From positions 1 to 64,000 of the forward strand of contig NZ_NNBL01000030.1 in NCBI RefSeq assembly GCF_002803065.1: 64,000 bases of DNA, given 5' to 3'. A program made the translations under genes and the position numbers. Of the stretch, positions 1 through 8,367 are shown piece by piece. The number at the start of each line of letters is the position of its first letter. The stretch's first letter is position 1. This DNA comes from Streptomyces sp. CB01635 (GTDB lineage Bacteria > Actinomycetota > Actinomycetes > Streptomycetales > Streptomycetaceae). The notes under the pieces were generated by a model. The model ran no database searches, had not been told where the DNA came from, and saw only the letters and a list, made by a program, of their open reading frames with translations.

Positions 1-31
1 ATCTGGCCTGCCGGCCGCTCTTAACTCCGGA

Positions 32-285
32 TTAGGCCAGGTAGTTGGCGGGTTGGCGCTCGTAACGAGGGCTGAGTCTGCGGTAGCCCGTCAGCCACGA
101 CATCGTCCGCTCGATCACCCACCTGCGGCGCCCTAATGCACCGTTGCGCAGCGCCTCGGTCACGTAAGTACTGCCTGCGGCAGCAAGCAGCTGGTCCCGC
201 AGGCCCTGGTCGTCGATCCGCGCCAACAGATGCGGCAGGACCTGTTGGAACACCGCATGCTGCCAGTCCGTTGCCTCCAGCGGCC
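32..285 (-). pseudogene. IS5-type transposase remnant
   Basis: The reading frame ends with a typical IS5-group transposase stretch (WVIERTMSWLTGYRRL followed by a YER motif), the region around the last catalytic glutamate. The upstream part does not continue into a normal DDE core, and the frame stops at NYLA where family members usually continue for about 20 residues. The element is therefore truncated at the C-terminus and internally deleted. It is the first of many transposon fragments in the window and cannot be functional. Confidence 0.6.
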
Positions 286-454
286 CGTCCTCTTACGAGG
301 GGATCAGCCCCGCCACGAGTGCCGGAAATGCGGCCGGCGGCACGTCGTCACGCAGCGCCAGGTTCTTCCACGTCCGCTACTCCGTACCGTTCACCGCCAT
401 AGCGTCCTCCCCCGACCAGCCGGTCACGCTGATCCACGACACGCCACCGTACGC

Positions 455-712
455 CACCGGGTCGGCGTGGAGCTGGAGTACGAGCTGTACCTCGCCGCGC
501 TGCGCAATCCCGCGCTGCGCAAGCCCGCGCTGCGCCTCGTCGCCGCCGAGTGGTGCCAGGAGCTGTCCGACGCCCTCGCCGAGCGCATCGATCCCGTCAC
601 GGCACGGGCCCTGGTCGCGCTCATGGATGGGATCTCGCTGCTGGTGCTGCTCACGGGCGGGGTGTACGACGCCGGGTACGCACGGGAGATGCCGGCGCGG
701 CTGATCCCGTAG
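455..712 (+). pseudogene. TetR-family regulator, C-terminal fragment
   Basis: About 85 codons read as the ligand-binding C-terminal half of a TetR/AcrR regulator: a helix with VELEYELYLAALRNPALR, then a DALAERIDP segment and the closing ALMDGISLLVLL helix. No helix-turn-helix domain can be found upstream; the preceding 150 bases do not stay in a coherent frame. On the minus strand at 293-400 there is a short unrelated fragment with an in-frame TAG that I cannot identify. The regulator has lost its DNA-binding half and is presumably inactive. Confidence 0.55.
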
Positions 713-817
713 GGTCGCGCCCGCTCCCTGAGAAAATCCTGTGCGGACGTGAACTCTTCGCGGGGCAGCGGGGAACAACGGGTGACACGCTCGACCCCAC
801 CCGCTGACGGAGGACCC

Positions 818-1053
818 GTGACCCGACCACCGGCGCTCGACCCCGGCGACGAGCGCGACGGCCATGTCATCGCGCAGTCCCTGGATCATCCGGAGCTGTT
901 CGCCCGGCTCTACGACCGGTACGCACCCGACATCCACCGGTACGCGGCCCGGCGCCTCGGCGACCACGCGGCGGACGACGTCACGGCCGACACGTTCCTG
1001 ACCGCGTTCCGGGTGCGTGCCCGCTACGACGCCTCGCGCGCCAGTGCCCGGCC
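818..1053 (+). pseudogene. ECF sigma factor, N-terminal fragment
   Basis: A GTG start behind GGAGGA opens a frame encoding sigma region 2 (ELFARLYDRYAPDIHRYAARR, then a DDVTADTFLTAF segment), the core-binding and -10 recognition part of an ECF RNA polymerase sigma factor. At about 1053 the coding sequence changes abruptly into a transposase fragment on the same strand but in a different frame. Region 4, which recognises the -35 element, is missing. The gene was evidently cut by a transposition or deletion event and should not yield a working sigma factor. Confidence 0.7.
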
Positions 1054-1272
1054 TATCAGGGAGCTGGCGCCACCGTTCACACCCCCTACCACCACCGCGA
1101 ACAGCCCAAGCACTACCAGGACTTCAACGGTGATCACGCACGGCTGCGGGCTCCTGGAGAACGTGCCTTCGCGCAGCTGAAAACCTGGCGACTGCTCCGA
1201 CGGGCCAGATGCTCCACCCGCCGCATCGGCACCATCGTCCACACCCTCCTGACCTGCATGTATTCAGGCTAG
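1054..1272 (+). mobile_element. DDE transposase C-terminal fragment
   Basis: Seventy-two codons match the tail of a Streptomyces DDE transposase: NGDHARLRAPGERAFAQLK followed by TWRLLRRARCSTRRIG. The fragment begins exactly where the sigma-factor homology ends and stops at 1272, eight bases before the end of the convergent DUF4246 gene. The N-terminal catalytic part is absent. Confidence 0.7.
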
Positions 1273-1279
1273 AAGAGGT

Positions 1280-2788
1280 TCAGTGCTCGCAGAGGGAGAA
1301 TTCTCGTTCGTAGAGCTGCTCGTTGTGTTCGTCGACGAAGAACTTGCGTTCCTGCATGAGTTGTTCGCGGTAGTTCTTGGCCTGTTCAAGCGTCATGGTC
1401 GAGGTGTCGGACCATGGTTGTTGCGGTGGCACATCGGATGTCGAGACGATCTTTTCCGACGGGTCGACCAGGAAGAACGCGAGAATTTTGCGATATCCCG
1501 GGCGGGTGGGGTCCGTGAGGCGGAATGAGCCGACGCGGTGTTGCAGGATGTTCGGGAACGCCAGGCAGCGGCCCGCTGGGGTCGACGTCGATCCCAGCAT
1601 CTGGTTCAGTGCGTCTTCGTTCTCCAGGCCGTAGACCTCACGCAGGCCGTTGTCGTCGTTCTGTTCGTAGTTTGGGTCGTCGAGTGCCGCCCGGAAACTC
1701 AGCTGGCTTTCGGTGATGTTTTCGCTGTCCCAGTAGTAGATGCCGGTCGAGACGATCCGCTCGTTCATCATCCCCTCGACATGCCAGGAACCGCCGGGGT
1801 ATTCGGGCTTGTCCGGGGTGAGATGAATGGTGGCGAGCTTGACGATGACCTGGAGACGGCGGCCGCGCAGGTCGACTCGGGCGGATTCATGGGGCAACTC
1901 GGGCGGGGTGAAGGCCGGGGCATCCGGGATGGCCGGGCGGCGGTTTTCCCACCAGTCGTCCTGGGCCTCTTCCCATGCACGGAGGGCTTCTGCGTAATCC
2001 CCGTCATCACTGTAGGAGGATTTGGGCGGATACTCCGGCTCCGATTCGTACCACCCGTAAGGATCGGCCTCGATTCGCAGGGGCCGCGGATGGCGCAAAT
2101 CGGTGAGCACGTTCTCCAGCAGCGGGCGCAAGCGCGCGAACAATTCTGGCAGGACGGAGGCTAGTTCGCGATGAGTCTCGGGGTGGACGTTGTTGACGTA
2201 CGAACGGAAGGCGACATCGCCGTCGTCACTGACATCGACGTCCGTGGGTAGCCACTGGAATTTCTCCGAGAATTCGTACCTCGAGTAGCGGTCCGTCGGG
2301 TTCTGCCAAGCCCTCTCGGGCGCACCGCTCACCTCCCTCACCAGGCAGAACAGTGAGGGATGAACCAGATCCAGTACCTGGCCGTCGGATCCGGGATGCC
2401 AGTCCTGTTCTGCTTCGGGGACCTGCTCCAGAACCCGAACCGCTTCGCGCAGCCGGGATCTGAGCTTGTCGTCGACCAGTGTGTCCGACTGCCACACCCC
2501 ATCGACGGCGGACGCCTCGACGCCGGTTCGTCCGTCCCGCAGCGCGGCGTAATGCAGGAGTTCGGCAAGCACGTAACGAACCTGCGCCTCGGTGAGGCCC
2601 TGGGCGACCGCTTCTTGCGTCCACCTGGCGACGATGTCGGCATCGTTCATCTTGTCGAACCACCCCGGCTTCGCCCGGATGAGTGAGCTGCACTGCATCA
2701 TCTCAAGTTCCCGCAGCGTTCGGGGTGTCGCGAACGATATGGAACGGGAGGCATGAAAGGGCAGCGGGAAAGCAGACAGGCCAGTCAA
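1280..2788 (-). CDS. DUF4246 family protein, possible 2OG-Fe(II) oxygenase
   Basis: This is a full-length member of DUF4246, a family shared by fungi and some bacteria; the N-terminal signature TLRELEMMQCSSLIRAKPGW is clear. Near residue 337 there is a WHVEGMMNERIVS motif and near residue 418 NILQHRVGSF, followed by PGYRKILAFFLVDP at about residue 434. The spacing of H-x-E, a distal H and an R after it is what 2-oxoglutarate/Fe(II) dioxygenases use for iron and co-substrate. That enzymatic reading is my inference; the family has no assigned reaction that I know of. The start is a TTG at 2788, chosen because the conserved N-terminal block lies downstream. It is convergent with the transposase fragment and has no operon partner. 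Confidence 0.8.
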   Translation of the reverse strand: MTGLSAFPLPFHASRSISFATPRTLRELEMMQCSSLIRAKPGWFDKMNDADIVARWTQEAVAQGLTEAQVRYVLAELLHYAALRDGRTGVEASAVDGVWQSDTLVDDKLRSRLREAVRVLEQVPEAEQDWHPGSDGQVLDLVHPSLFCLVREVSGAPERAWQNPTDRYSRYEFSEKFQWLPTDVDVSDDGDVAFRSYVNNVHPETHRELASVLPELFARLRPLLENVLTDLRHPRPLRIEADPYGWYESEPEYPPKSSYSDDGDYAEALRAWEEAQDDWWENRRPAIPDAPAFTPPELPHESARVDLRGRRLQVIVKLATIHLTPDKPEYPGGSWHVEGMMNERIVSTGIYYWDSENITESQLSFRAALDDPNYEQNDDNGLREVYGLENEDALNQMLGSTSTPAGRCLAFPNILQHRVGSFRLTDPTRPGYRKILAFFLVDPSEKIVSTSDVPPQQPWSDTSTMTLEQAKNYREQLMQERKFFVDEHNEQLYEREFSLCEH

Positions 2789-3904
2789 TTCTCTTGGTCC
2801 TCCCAGTCGGTGTGCGGTGGCGGGAAGGATACTTCAGCAGACTGACACCGCAGCCGTGGTCCCTGTCATCGCTGTTCCGGGAGCCAGGGCTTCGACGTAG
2901 TCGCATGATGTCCGGTTCGCGCCCATTCGAAGCCGAGGAGTGCGAGGGGATGCGGGGGTTGCAGGCGTTGCGGCGCAGGCCGGCCGTGATGTCTTCACTC
3001 CGGCTGCGCGAAGGGCCCCCGATGGCGAGTCTTGGAGCTTGAGCGGGTCTGGCTGTAGTCGACCTGTCACACCGTCACAGATAGTGGGAGGAGGGTGAGT
3101 CGGGTCCTGGACACAGGAAGCCCGCGGCCGTGGGTGATCATGACTGTTCTCTACGCAGCTTGATCACCTGGACACATCCGCTTGGACGGCAACGAGCAGG
3201 GCTGGTTGAAGCAGCTCAACTTCCGCCAAGGTGATCGGAGTTCACGCCTTCGAGCGTAGATGAGCCAGGAGACATGCTCGACGAGCTCGTACGGGTCATC
3301 GAGCATAGAAGGATACGGAACCATCAGGGCCACTCGGTCGCCGGTGTGATGGGCGTGATCACCACGCCAACGACGAAGGGCCCTGTCCTGTCAGACCTCC
3401 GCCCACCGGGCCATTTCACCCCTGCCACACAGGATGAAAGAGGTTTACTCACAGGATGTGATGGAGCGGAACCCTCCGCATGCCTGGCAGGGGTGGCGTT
3501 GAACGGGACGCTGCACCTGAAGCAGTGGCCTCGTGCGAATTCCTTCTGAAGCAGGGTGATGCAGGTGTCGTTGCTGCCGTCCTGAGAGGGGCGAATCGAC
3601 GCCGCCTTGTCAGCGCAGCGCTGCGTCGAAGGTCCTGCGGATGGAAGGCCTCCTGCTCAAGGCTCCTCGGGGAGTGCGCGGTTCGTCCCACGGGGTCGGC
3701 GGGTGCTGGAGCCGGCTGACGGACTAGGGTCTCTCGTTTGAATCATGTGAGAAGGGCGAGTCACCGAAAGCGGAACGAACCAGTTCGCCCCGAGCTCCGT
3801 CATGTTCATGAATTGATCGGGAGACACACCCGGGGTCCGAACTCCCCATGGGTTACGCGGCACCCGGTGAGACGGAGCGCGCACGCTCCAGAAGGAGCCC
3901 ACTG
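2789..3904. other. Gene-poor stretch with one degraded fragment
   Basis: About 1.1 kb separates the DUF4246 gene from the lipoprotein gene. Apart from the transposase-like remnant at 3151-3333, no frame here shows consistent third-position GC or a recognisable family. The DUF4246 promoter must lie at its left end and the lipoprotein promoter at its right end, but I see no site clear enough to name. Confidence 0.4.
3151..3333 (-). pseudogene. Transposase N-terminal remnant (tentative)
   Basis: The peptide LVEHVSWLIYARRRELRSPW followed by RKLSCFNQ resembles the first 50 residues of a Streptomyces IS5-like transposase, where an opening helix is followed by a QALLVL segment. The last part only fits if the frame slips after FNQ. 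It is a short, decayed fragment, and the assignment rests on one stretch of similarity. Confidence 0.35.
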
Positions 3905-4336
3905 ATGCGAATCAGAATTCCACGCCGACGCGACGCCGACATGTCGACGCGGTCGCGGCGGCTGCCGTTGTACTCGGGCATGATCATGGTCGTGGCCGCG
4001 CTGACGACCGCCTGTTCAGCGCAGGGCGGTGGCGGGGAGGCCGAAGGGGCATGCGCGATCGCTGCCACGTACGGGGGCCGCACCTATACGCAGGTGGCCA
4101 ACGTCGACTTCACCGTAGGCAAAGCACTCGGCCCCGCCGAGTTCCCGCCCTGCGATGACACACCGGGCCACAACGACGATGCCGCAGGGCCCAAACCGAC
4201 TACCGTCTATGCCGTCGACGGCTTGAATCCACGTATCGCCATCGCGATGCGGTACACCTCGGACGAGGTCATGCTCCTCGCCGTCCAACCCGGTGGCAGC
4301 CTGCCTCCTGAGGTCAAGGCCCTCACACGAGGCTAG
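3905..4336 (+). CDS. Small lipoprotein, function unknown
   Basis: The gene encodes a 143-residue exported lipoprotein. ATG at 3905 is preceded by GAAGGAG at a good distance, which decides this start over an upstream in-frame one. After a basic N-terminus comes a hydrophobic segment ending in a lipobox (LTTAC), with the cysteine near residue 38, then a Gly-rich linker. The mature part has a compact domain with ACAIAATYGGRTYTQVANV and a FPPCDDTPG motif; the Cys pair could form a disulfide. Similar small Streptomyces lipoproteins carry DUF names (possibly DUF6281), but I cannot confirm which. It stands alone, and nothing in the surroundings indicates a role. Confidence 0.7.
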   Translation: MRIRIPRRRDADMSTRSRRLPLYSGMIMVVAALTTACSAQGGGGEAEGACAIAATYGGRTYTQVANVDFTVGKALGPAEFPPCDDTPGHNDDAAGPKPTTVYAVDGLNPRIAIAMRYTSDEVMLLAVQPGGSLPPEVKALTRG

Positions 4337-5401
4337 CGGCCATGAGGCGATCACCGCAGCCGTGAGCTGAGCCCGCTGGCCTTGCGCCGAGCGTTGGCGG
4401 GCGCCGCGCGCTGTTTCTACCAGGAGATGCGCAAGCAGAACGCGCATCTTGCTGGGGTGATGGAGCCCTCCTTCCGTGAGTTGGCTGGCCCCAGTGCCGT
4501 TTCAGTGGCGAATCCCTCAGGAGTGGTTCCAAGTCACCTGGCTGACCACAAGACGATGCCAGCGACGTGCCGGCCTGGGCCCGTCGGCGAACCGGACGAC
4601 CACGCCATCGGCCGCTCCCGTGGCAGCAACTTATCGATGAGTGCATCAGAATCAAGTCGATGGGGTCCTTCCCCAGCGAGCCGGGGTTGTGCTCCGAGGT
4701 GCGCTTGCCGTTCTCGTCCGGCGCGCCGGCACGGGTCGACGGGTACAGCGCGGTCATCAGCTCCAGGCCGGTCACCGCGGTGGAACCGTGCGGCGTCATC
4801 ACCCGGGACGCGTACGTACCCAGGAGCCGTGCGGGTTCGGCGGGCGGCAGCTGGGCGGCATGGGTCCAGTGCCGGGTGTCGAGCGCATCCCACGACGGGA
4901 TGCACAGCCGCACGCAGGCCCGCCCCGAACCCTGGATGGACGAGTGCGCCCCTGGGCACCGGCCACGGCCGGAACCGATTGACGGCACGTTCGCCCGCTG
5001 CGAACGAGGTCGGTTCCGGATACTCCCCGGTCTCCAGGCTCGGATCCAGGGCTCCGGGACACTGGTACCTGCTGTCCTTGCCCAAACTCAGTTGCCATGG
5101 ATGCGCAGGTCAGGGAGCAAGCTGTACGCGGGCAGGGCGCACGCGGTGACCCGATTGCCCTGATGGAAAGATTCGTCGCAGAGGAGCAGCTGTCCATGGA
5201 TTCAGATTCGCCGACCAGGAGATTCCCCATGCCGCACCGTCCCGTTGCCCCATCGGCGGCGCCGATCTGTCGCCGTATGCCGCCTCACGAGCAGCGCAGC
5301 CACGGCCTCGCACGCCGACCGCGAACCGCGAGTCCGCTGTCCGGCTTCAAAGCCAACGGGCCCGCAGCGCCTCTCCGTGGCGCGTGCACGGCGGTCGCCC
5401 G
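4337..5401. other. Intergenic stretch containing the tap remnant
   Basis: This kilobase holds no intact gene. The recognisable content is the Tap fragment at 4650-4990. I looked downstream of it on the minus strand for a tpg terminal-protein gene, its usual partner, and found no matching sequence. Short open frames on both strands lack ribosome-binding sites and family features. Confidence 0.4.
4650..4990 (-). pseudogene. tap: Telomere-associated protein Tap, internal fragment
   Basis: On the minus strand about 105 codons match the central part of Streptomyces Tap: RLCIPSWDALDTRHW, then AAQLPPAEPARLLGTYASRV, then MTPHGSTAVTGLELMTALYP and EHNPGSLGKDPID. Tap binds the 3' overhang of linear-replicon telomeres and brings the terminal protein Tpg there for end patching. 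Here the helix-turn-helix N-terminus and the C-terminal half are both absent, and the sequence upstream (towards 5085) only resembles Tap if the frame is shifted. It is a relic of a linear plasmid or chromosome end. Confidence 0.7.
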
Positions 5402-6163
5402 ATGAGGGCCGTCCTGGTGACCGGCGGATCGCGGGGCATCGGCCGGGCCGTCGCGCTGGCGTTCGCTCATGGCGGTGACCGGGTTGCGGTGCAGTACGCG
5501 GGCAACCGCGCGGACGCCGAGGAGACACTGCGGCAACTGCCCGGCGAGGGACACGTGTTGCTGCAGGCAGACCTCGGCGAGCCGGACGCCGCCGAACAGC
5601 TCGTCTCTCAGGCGGTTGCCGCCCTGGGATCGGTTGACGTGCTGGTCAACAATGCCGGTGTGGCGCCGACGGAGGCCAACCGCCACCCGGTCGCCGACAC
5701 CCCGATCGCTGACTGGCAGCGCGTGTGGCGGCGCATGGTCGACGTGAACCTGCTCGCCCCGGCCGACCTGTGCTGGTCCGTTGCCCGGCACCTGATCGGC
5801 CGTGGAGCAGGGGGCGCCATCGTCAACGTCGGCTCCCGCGGCGCGTTTCGGGGGGAGCCTGACTTCCCGGCTTACGGGACGACCAAGGCCGCCCTGCACG
5901 CACTCGGCCAGTCACTGGCTGTTGCCCTGGCACCGCACGGCATCGCGGTCACCTCCGTCGCTCCGGGGTTCGTGGCTACCGAGCGCCAGGCCGCCAAACT
6001 GGCGGGGCCGGAGGGCGAGCGCCTGCGCGCGGAGAGCCCGTTCGGCAGGGTCGGCACACCGGACGAGGTCGCCGCCACCGTGCACTTCCTGGCCTCGCCC
6101 GCGGCGACGTGGGCATCGGGGACCATCGTGGACCTCAACGGCGCGTCCCACCTGCGTACCTGA
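5402..6163 (+). CDS. SDR-family oxidoreductase
   Basis: This is a short-chain dehydrogenase/reductase of about 253 residues with the classical pattern: TGGSRGIG for the nucleotide at residues 7-14, NNAG near residue 85, a catalytic serine in NVGSRGAF and the YGTTK (YxxxK) motif. The usual C-terminal FLASPAATWASGTIVDLNG block is complete. ATG 5402 is preferred because the nucleotide motif must sit close to the N-terminus; an in-frame GTG at 5384 would add six residues. Substrate specificity cannot be read. The next gene begins 19 bases downstream on the same strand, so the two were probably co-transcribed, but that partner is frameshifted. Confidence 0.88.
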   Translation: MRAVLVTGGSRGIGRAVALAFAHGGDRVAVQYAGNRADAEETLRQLPGEGHVLLQADLGEPDAAEQLVSQAVAALGSVDVLVNNAGVAPTEANRHPVADTPIADWQRVWRRMVDVNLLAPADLCWSVARHLIGRGAGGAIVNVGSRGAFRGEPDFPAYGTTKAALHALGQSLAVALAPHGIAVTSVAPGFVATERQAAKLAGPEGERLRAESPFGRVGTPDEVAATVHFLASPAATWASGTIVDLNGASHLRT

Positions 6164-6182
6164 CGATGGAGGGCACGCGCTC

Positions 6183-6823
6183 ATGCGCACTCTTTACGTC
6201 GTCGCCCATCCCGAGGCGACGCACCACCTCGAGGGCGTCGTCGGCGGATGGCACGACTCGCAGCTGACGCCCGTCGGCATCCGTGCGGCGGTCTCCATCG
6301 CCCAGGTGCTGCGGGCCCGGATCCCGGACGGCGCCGGGGTGGAAGTGTTCTCCTCTGATCTGCAGCCCACCTCGCGGACCGCCGAGGAAGTAGCCGAACT
6401 GTTCGGCGTGAAGCCGATCCTGGATCGCAGACTGCGAGAGAAGTCCTACGGTGAGGCAGAGGGAAAGCCGCAGGAATGGCTGGACCGGCACTTCGTCCCA
6501 CCGCGGCTGCCGGAGAGCGAATGGACCACGACGAGAACGTGGAGGGTTCCGAGACCAAAGCCGCGTGGGCGCAGCGCCTCTACGCAGCCATGGACGAGAT
6601 CCTGCAGAGCTGGTGCGCACACGAGATCATCGTGACGCACGGAGGCTCCCTGACGTTCGTCGTGGCGTCCTGGATCAAGATGCCGATTGAGTCGGCCGGC
6701 TACCCCGGATTCCGGGCGCCCTCGGGCAGCATCACCACGCTGCACGAGGACGACGTCTTCCACAACCGCCAAGTCGTCAGCCTCGGTGACACCCTCCACC
6801 TCGACTCCGCCCAAGCCGACTGA
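6183..6823 (+). pseudogene. Histidine phosphatase family protein, frameshifted
   Basis: The 5' part (from ATG 6183, GGAGGG upstream) encodes the start of a phosphoglycerate-mutase-like protein: TLYVVAHPEATHHLEG, then EVFSSDLQPTSRTAEEVAELF. After about 107 codons the homology moves to another frame (ERMDHDENVEG, then HEIIVTHGGSLTFVVASWI) and runs to a stop at 6823. The simplest repair is to remove two bases near 6504, where CCG-CG-GCT interrupts PP and AAGERMD. The usual RHG catalytic triplet reads AHP here, followed by H-H, which appears to be a subgroup feature. Unless the frameshift is a sequencing error, the gene is dead. Confidence 0.75.
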
Positions 6824-6850
6824 CCTCAACTTGGCTTACCTCGACGGCCC

Positions 6851-7105
6851 CCGCCGCCCTCACGGGCCGCGCACTGGGCCTCGCACCCGCTCCCCCGGTT
6901 CGCCCCTGCGATGCTGCCCGGCGCTGTTCAGCTCGCCGCGCTCACCGTGGCCGCACACACCCGCCCCGACGGCACCACCAGCGCCGACCTGGACCTCCTC
7001 ATACACCTGTGCGGACCGACTCCCCAACAACTGACCGACCTGCTCGATCAACTGGCAGGTTCACAGCTGCCGGCCTCCTGGCACCAGGAAGGGGAAGTCC
7101 TGTGA
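6851..7105 (+). pseudogene. Unidentified protein fragment
   Basis: A frame with strong third-position GC reads PRFAPAMLPGAVQLAALTVA, then LDLLIHLCGPTPQQLTDLLD, then LPASWHQEG, ending at 7105. It looks like the helical C-terminal region of a larger protein: no start codon or ribosome-binding site suits the 5' end, and the sequence upstream loses the frame. I do not recognise the family. Confidence 0.35.
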
Positions 7106-7367
7106 CAGCTTCCAGGCTCCGGATGAGCCCCACGCCATGCAAGCCTGCGAAACACAGCGCTTCAGACTCTCGACGTCACATCGAAGGATCACTCGTGCCG
7201 CGCAGGAGGGTTCCCTCCAGAGCGGGCAGCGGCCCACTCGAGCGGACCGCAGAAATTGCGCAGCAGAGGAAGGCCATCCCAGGGGTCAGAGTGCCTTCGC
7301 CGAGCCGGAGGACCGGAGACCGACGATGGAGCAGGACGAAGCCCTCGAAGGTGACGGCTGCAGAACT

Positions 7368-7455
7368 CTCCTCACACCCACCGGGCATCGCTTCGCCGAC
7401 CGCACCCGCGCCCAGCACGCCACTGTCCACGCGCTGCTGGTGGCCGCGCCGACCA
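7368..7455 (+). mobile_element. ISL3-type transposase scrap
   Basis: Roughly 28 codons read GHRFADRTRAQHATVHALLV, which matches the segment just before the helix-turn-helix of Streptomyces ISL3-family transposases. Nothing on either side continues the match. The call rests on this one motif. Confidence 0.35.
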
Positions 7456-7971
7456 CACTCACCGTCACCTCGTCACAGAAGTTGGGCCAGAGCCGCCACG
7501 CATCGATAAACACTGTCGCTGGAAGCGAGCGACGCCAATCTGCGGCTTTTCAGGCCGTTGTGGGCGAGCGTGGTGAGTCGACGGGTGGATGAGTTCCGCG
7601 CCGTCGCCGGTGCGGGCGCAGACAGATCAGGGCGCTGGCACAGGCCGTGGTCGAGCGCGGGCCGCGGCGCCCGGGTCGGGGTCTGGCGTGTTCTTCCGGC
7701 CGAGAGCGAGCGGCTGTGACCTGGGCAGGAACATGGCGAACATGTCCGGGACATGGTTGCGGACTCGCTGTATCTGACTCGAGAGCATCATCCCGGGAGA
7801 TGGTTGTCCACCTTCGAGTGCTGAGGCCGTCTCACGCTGTGGCCAAGCTACGGGACCGACCGGCTCGACGAGGGTCTCGTCGAGCCGGTCGACGCCGCAG
7901 GCGCGGTCCCAGACGACCTGGCCGTCCGCCTCGAAGAATGCTCCTGGCGGAAGGTCCTGCTCATGCCGCAG

Positions 7972-8125
7972 ATGTCGAAGGTTGACGCGGCGATCCGGCG
8001 TGATCATCATGGCGGCATGAAGATGCGGGAGGTTGAGCGCAAGTACAACGTGTCGTAGGGGACGGTCTGCAAGGCTTTGACTCCACTTGGCCCGAGCGCC
8101 GGAAGAAGCTCCCGCCAACGGGCGA
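7972..8125 (+). mobile_element. IS21-type transposase (istA) N-terminal remnant
   Basis: From an ATG at 7972 the frame reads MSKVDAAIRRDHHGGMKMRE and then VERKYNVS before a TAG; a second frame continues with WPERRKKLPP. This is the N-terminal DNA-binding region of Streptomyces IS21-like transposases (IRRDH, KYNVSWRTVRKAL, WPERRKKLPPR), broken by one stop and one frameshift. The catalytic domain and the istB helper are absent. Confidence 0.6.
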
Positions 8126-8367
8126 CGGCCTGCCGGAAGGCCCTGTGTCCACTCCGCGCCCGCGATCTCGGGCGTGCCAGAGCCGAGCCGCACGCTGCGG
8201 CGGTCCGCGCCCCCCGCGCTGCCGCCTTGGCAGGGCGCCGAGGCCGTGAAACGCTCGCTTTATGGCATATCTGTCCCGCGCCTGCACACCGATCTCGAAC
8301 GGGTGAGCCCGGCTGCCTGTCGGGAGTCCCCCAGATCCACGCTCCCGTTCGGGAGTAAGGAACAGCC

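Noticed and set aside
4337..4650. A tpg terminal-protein gene beside the tap remnant
   Set aside because: No frame on either strand matches Tpg; only unsupported short frames occur.
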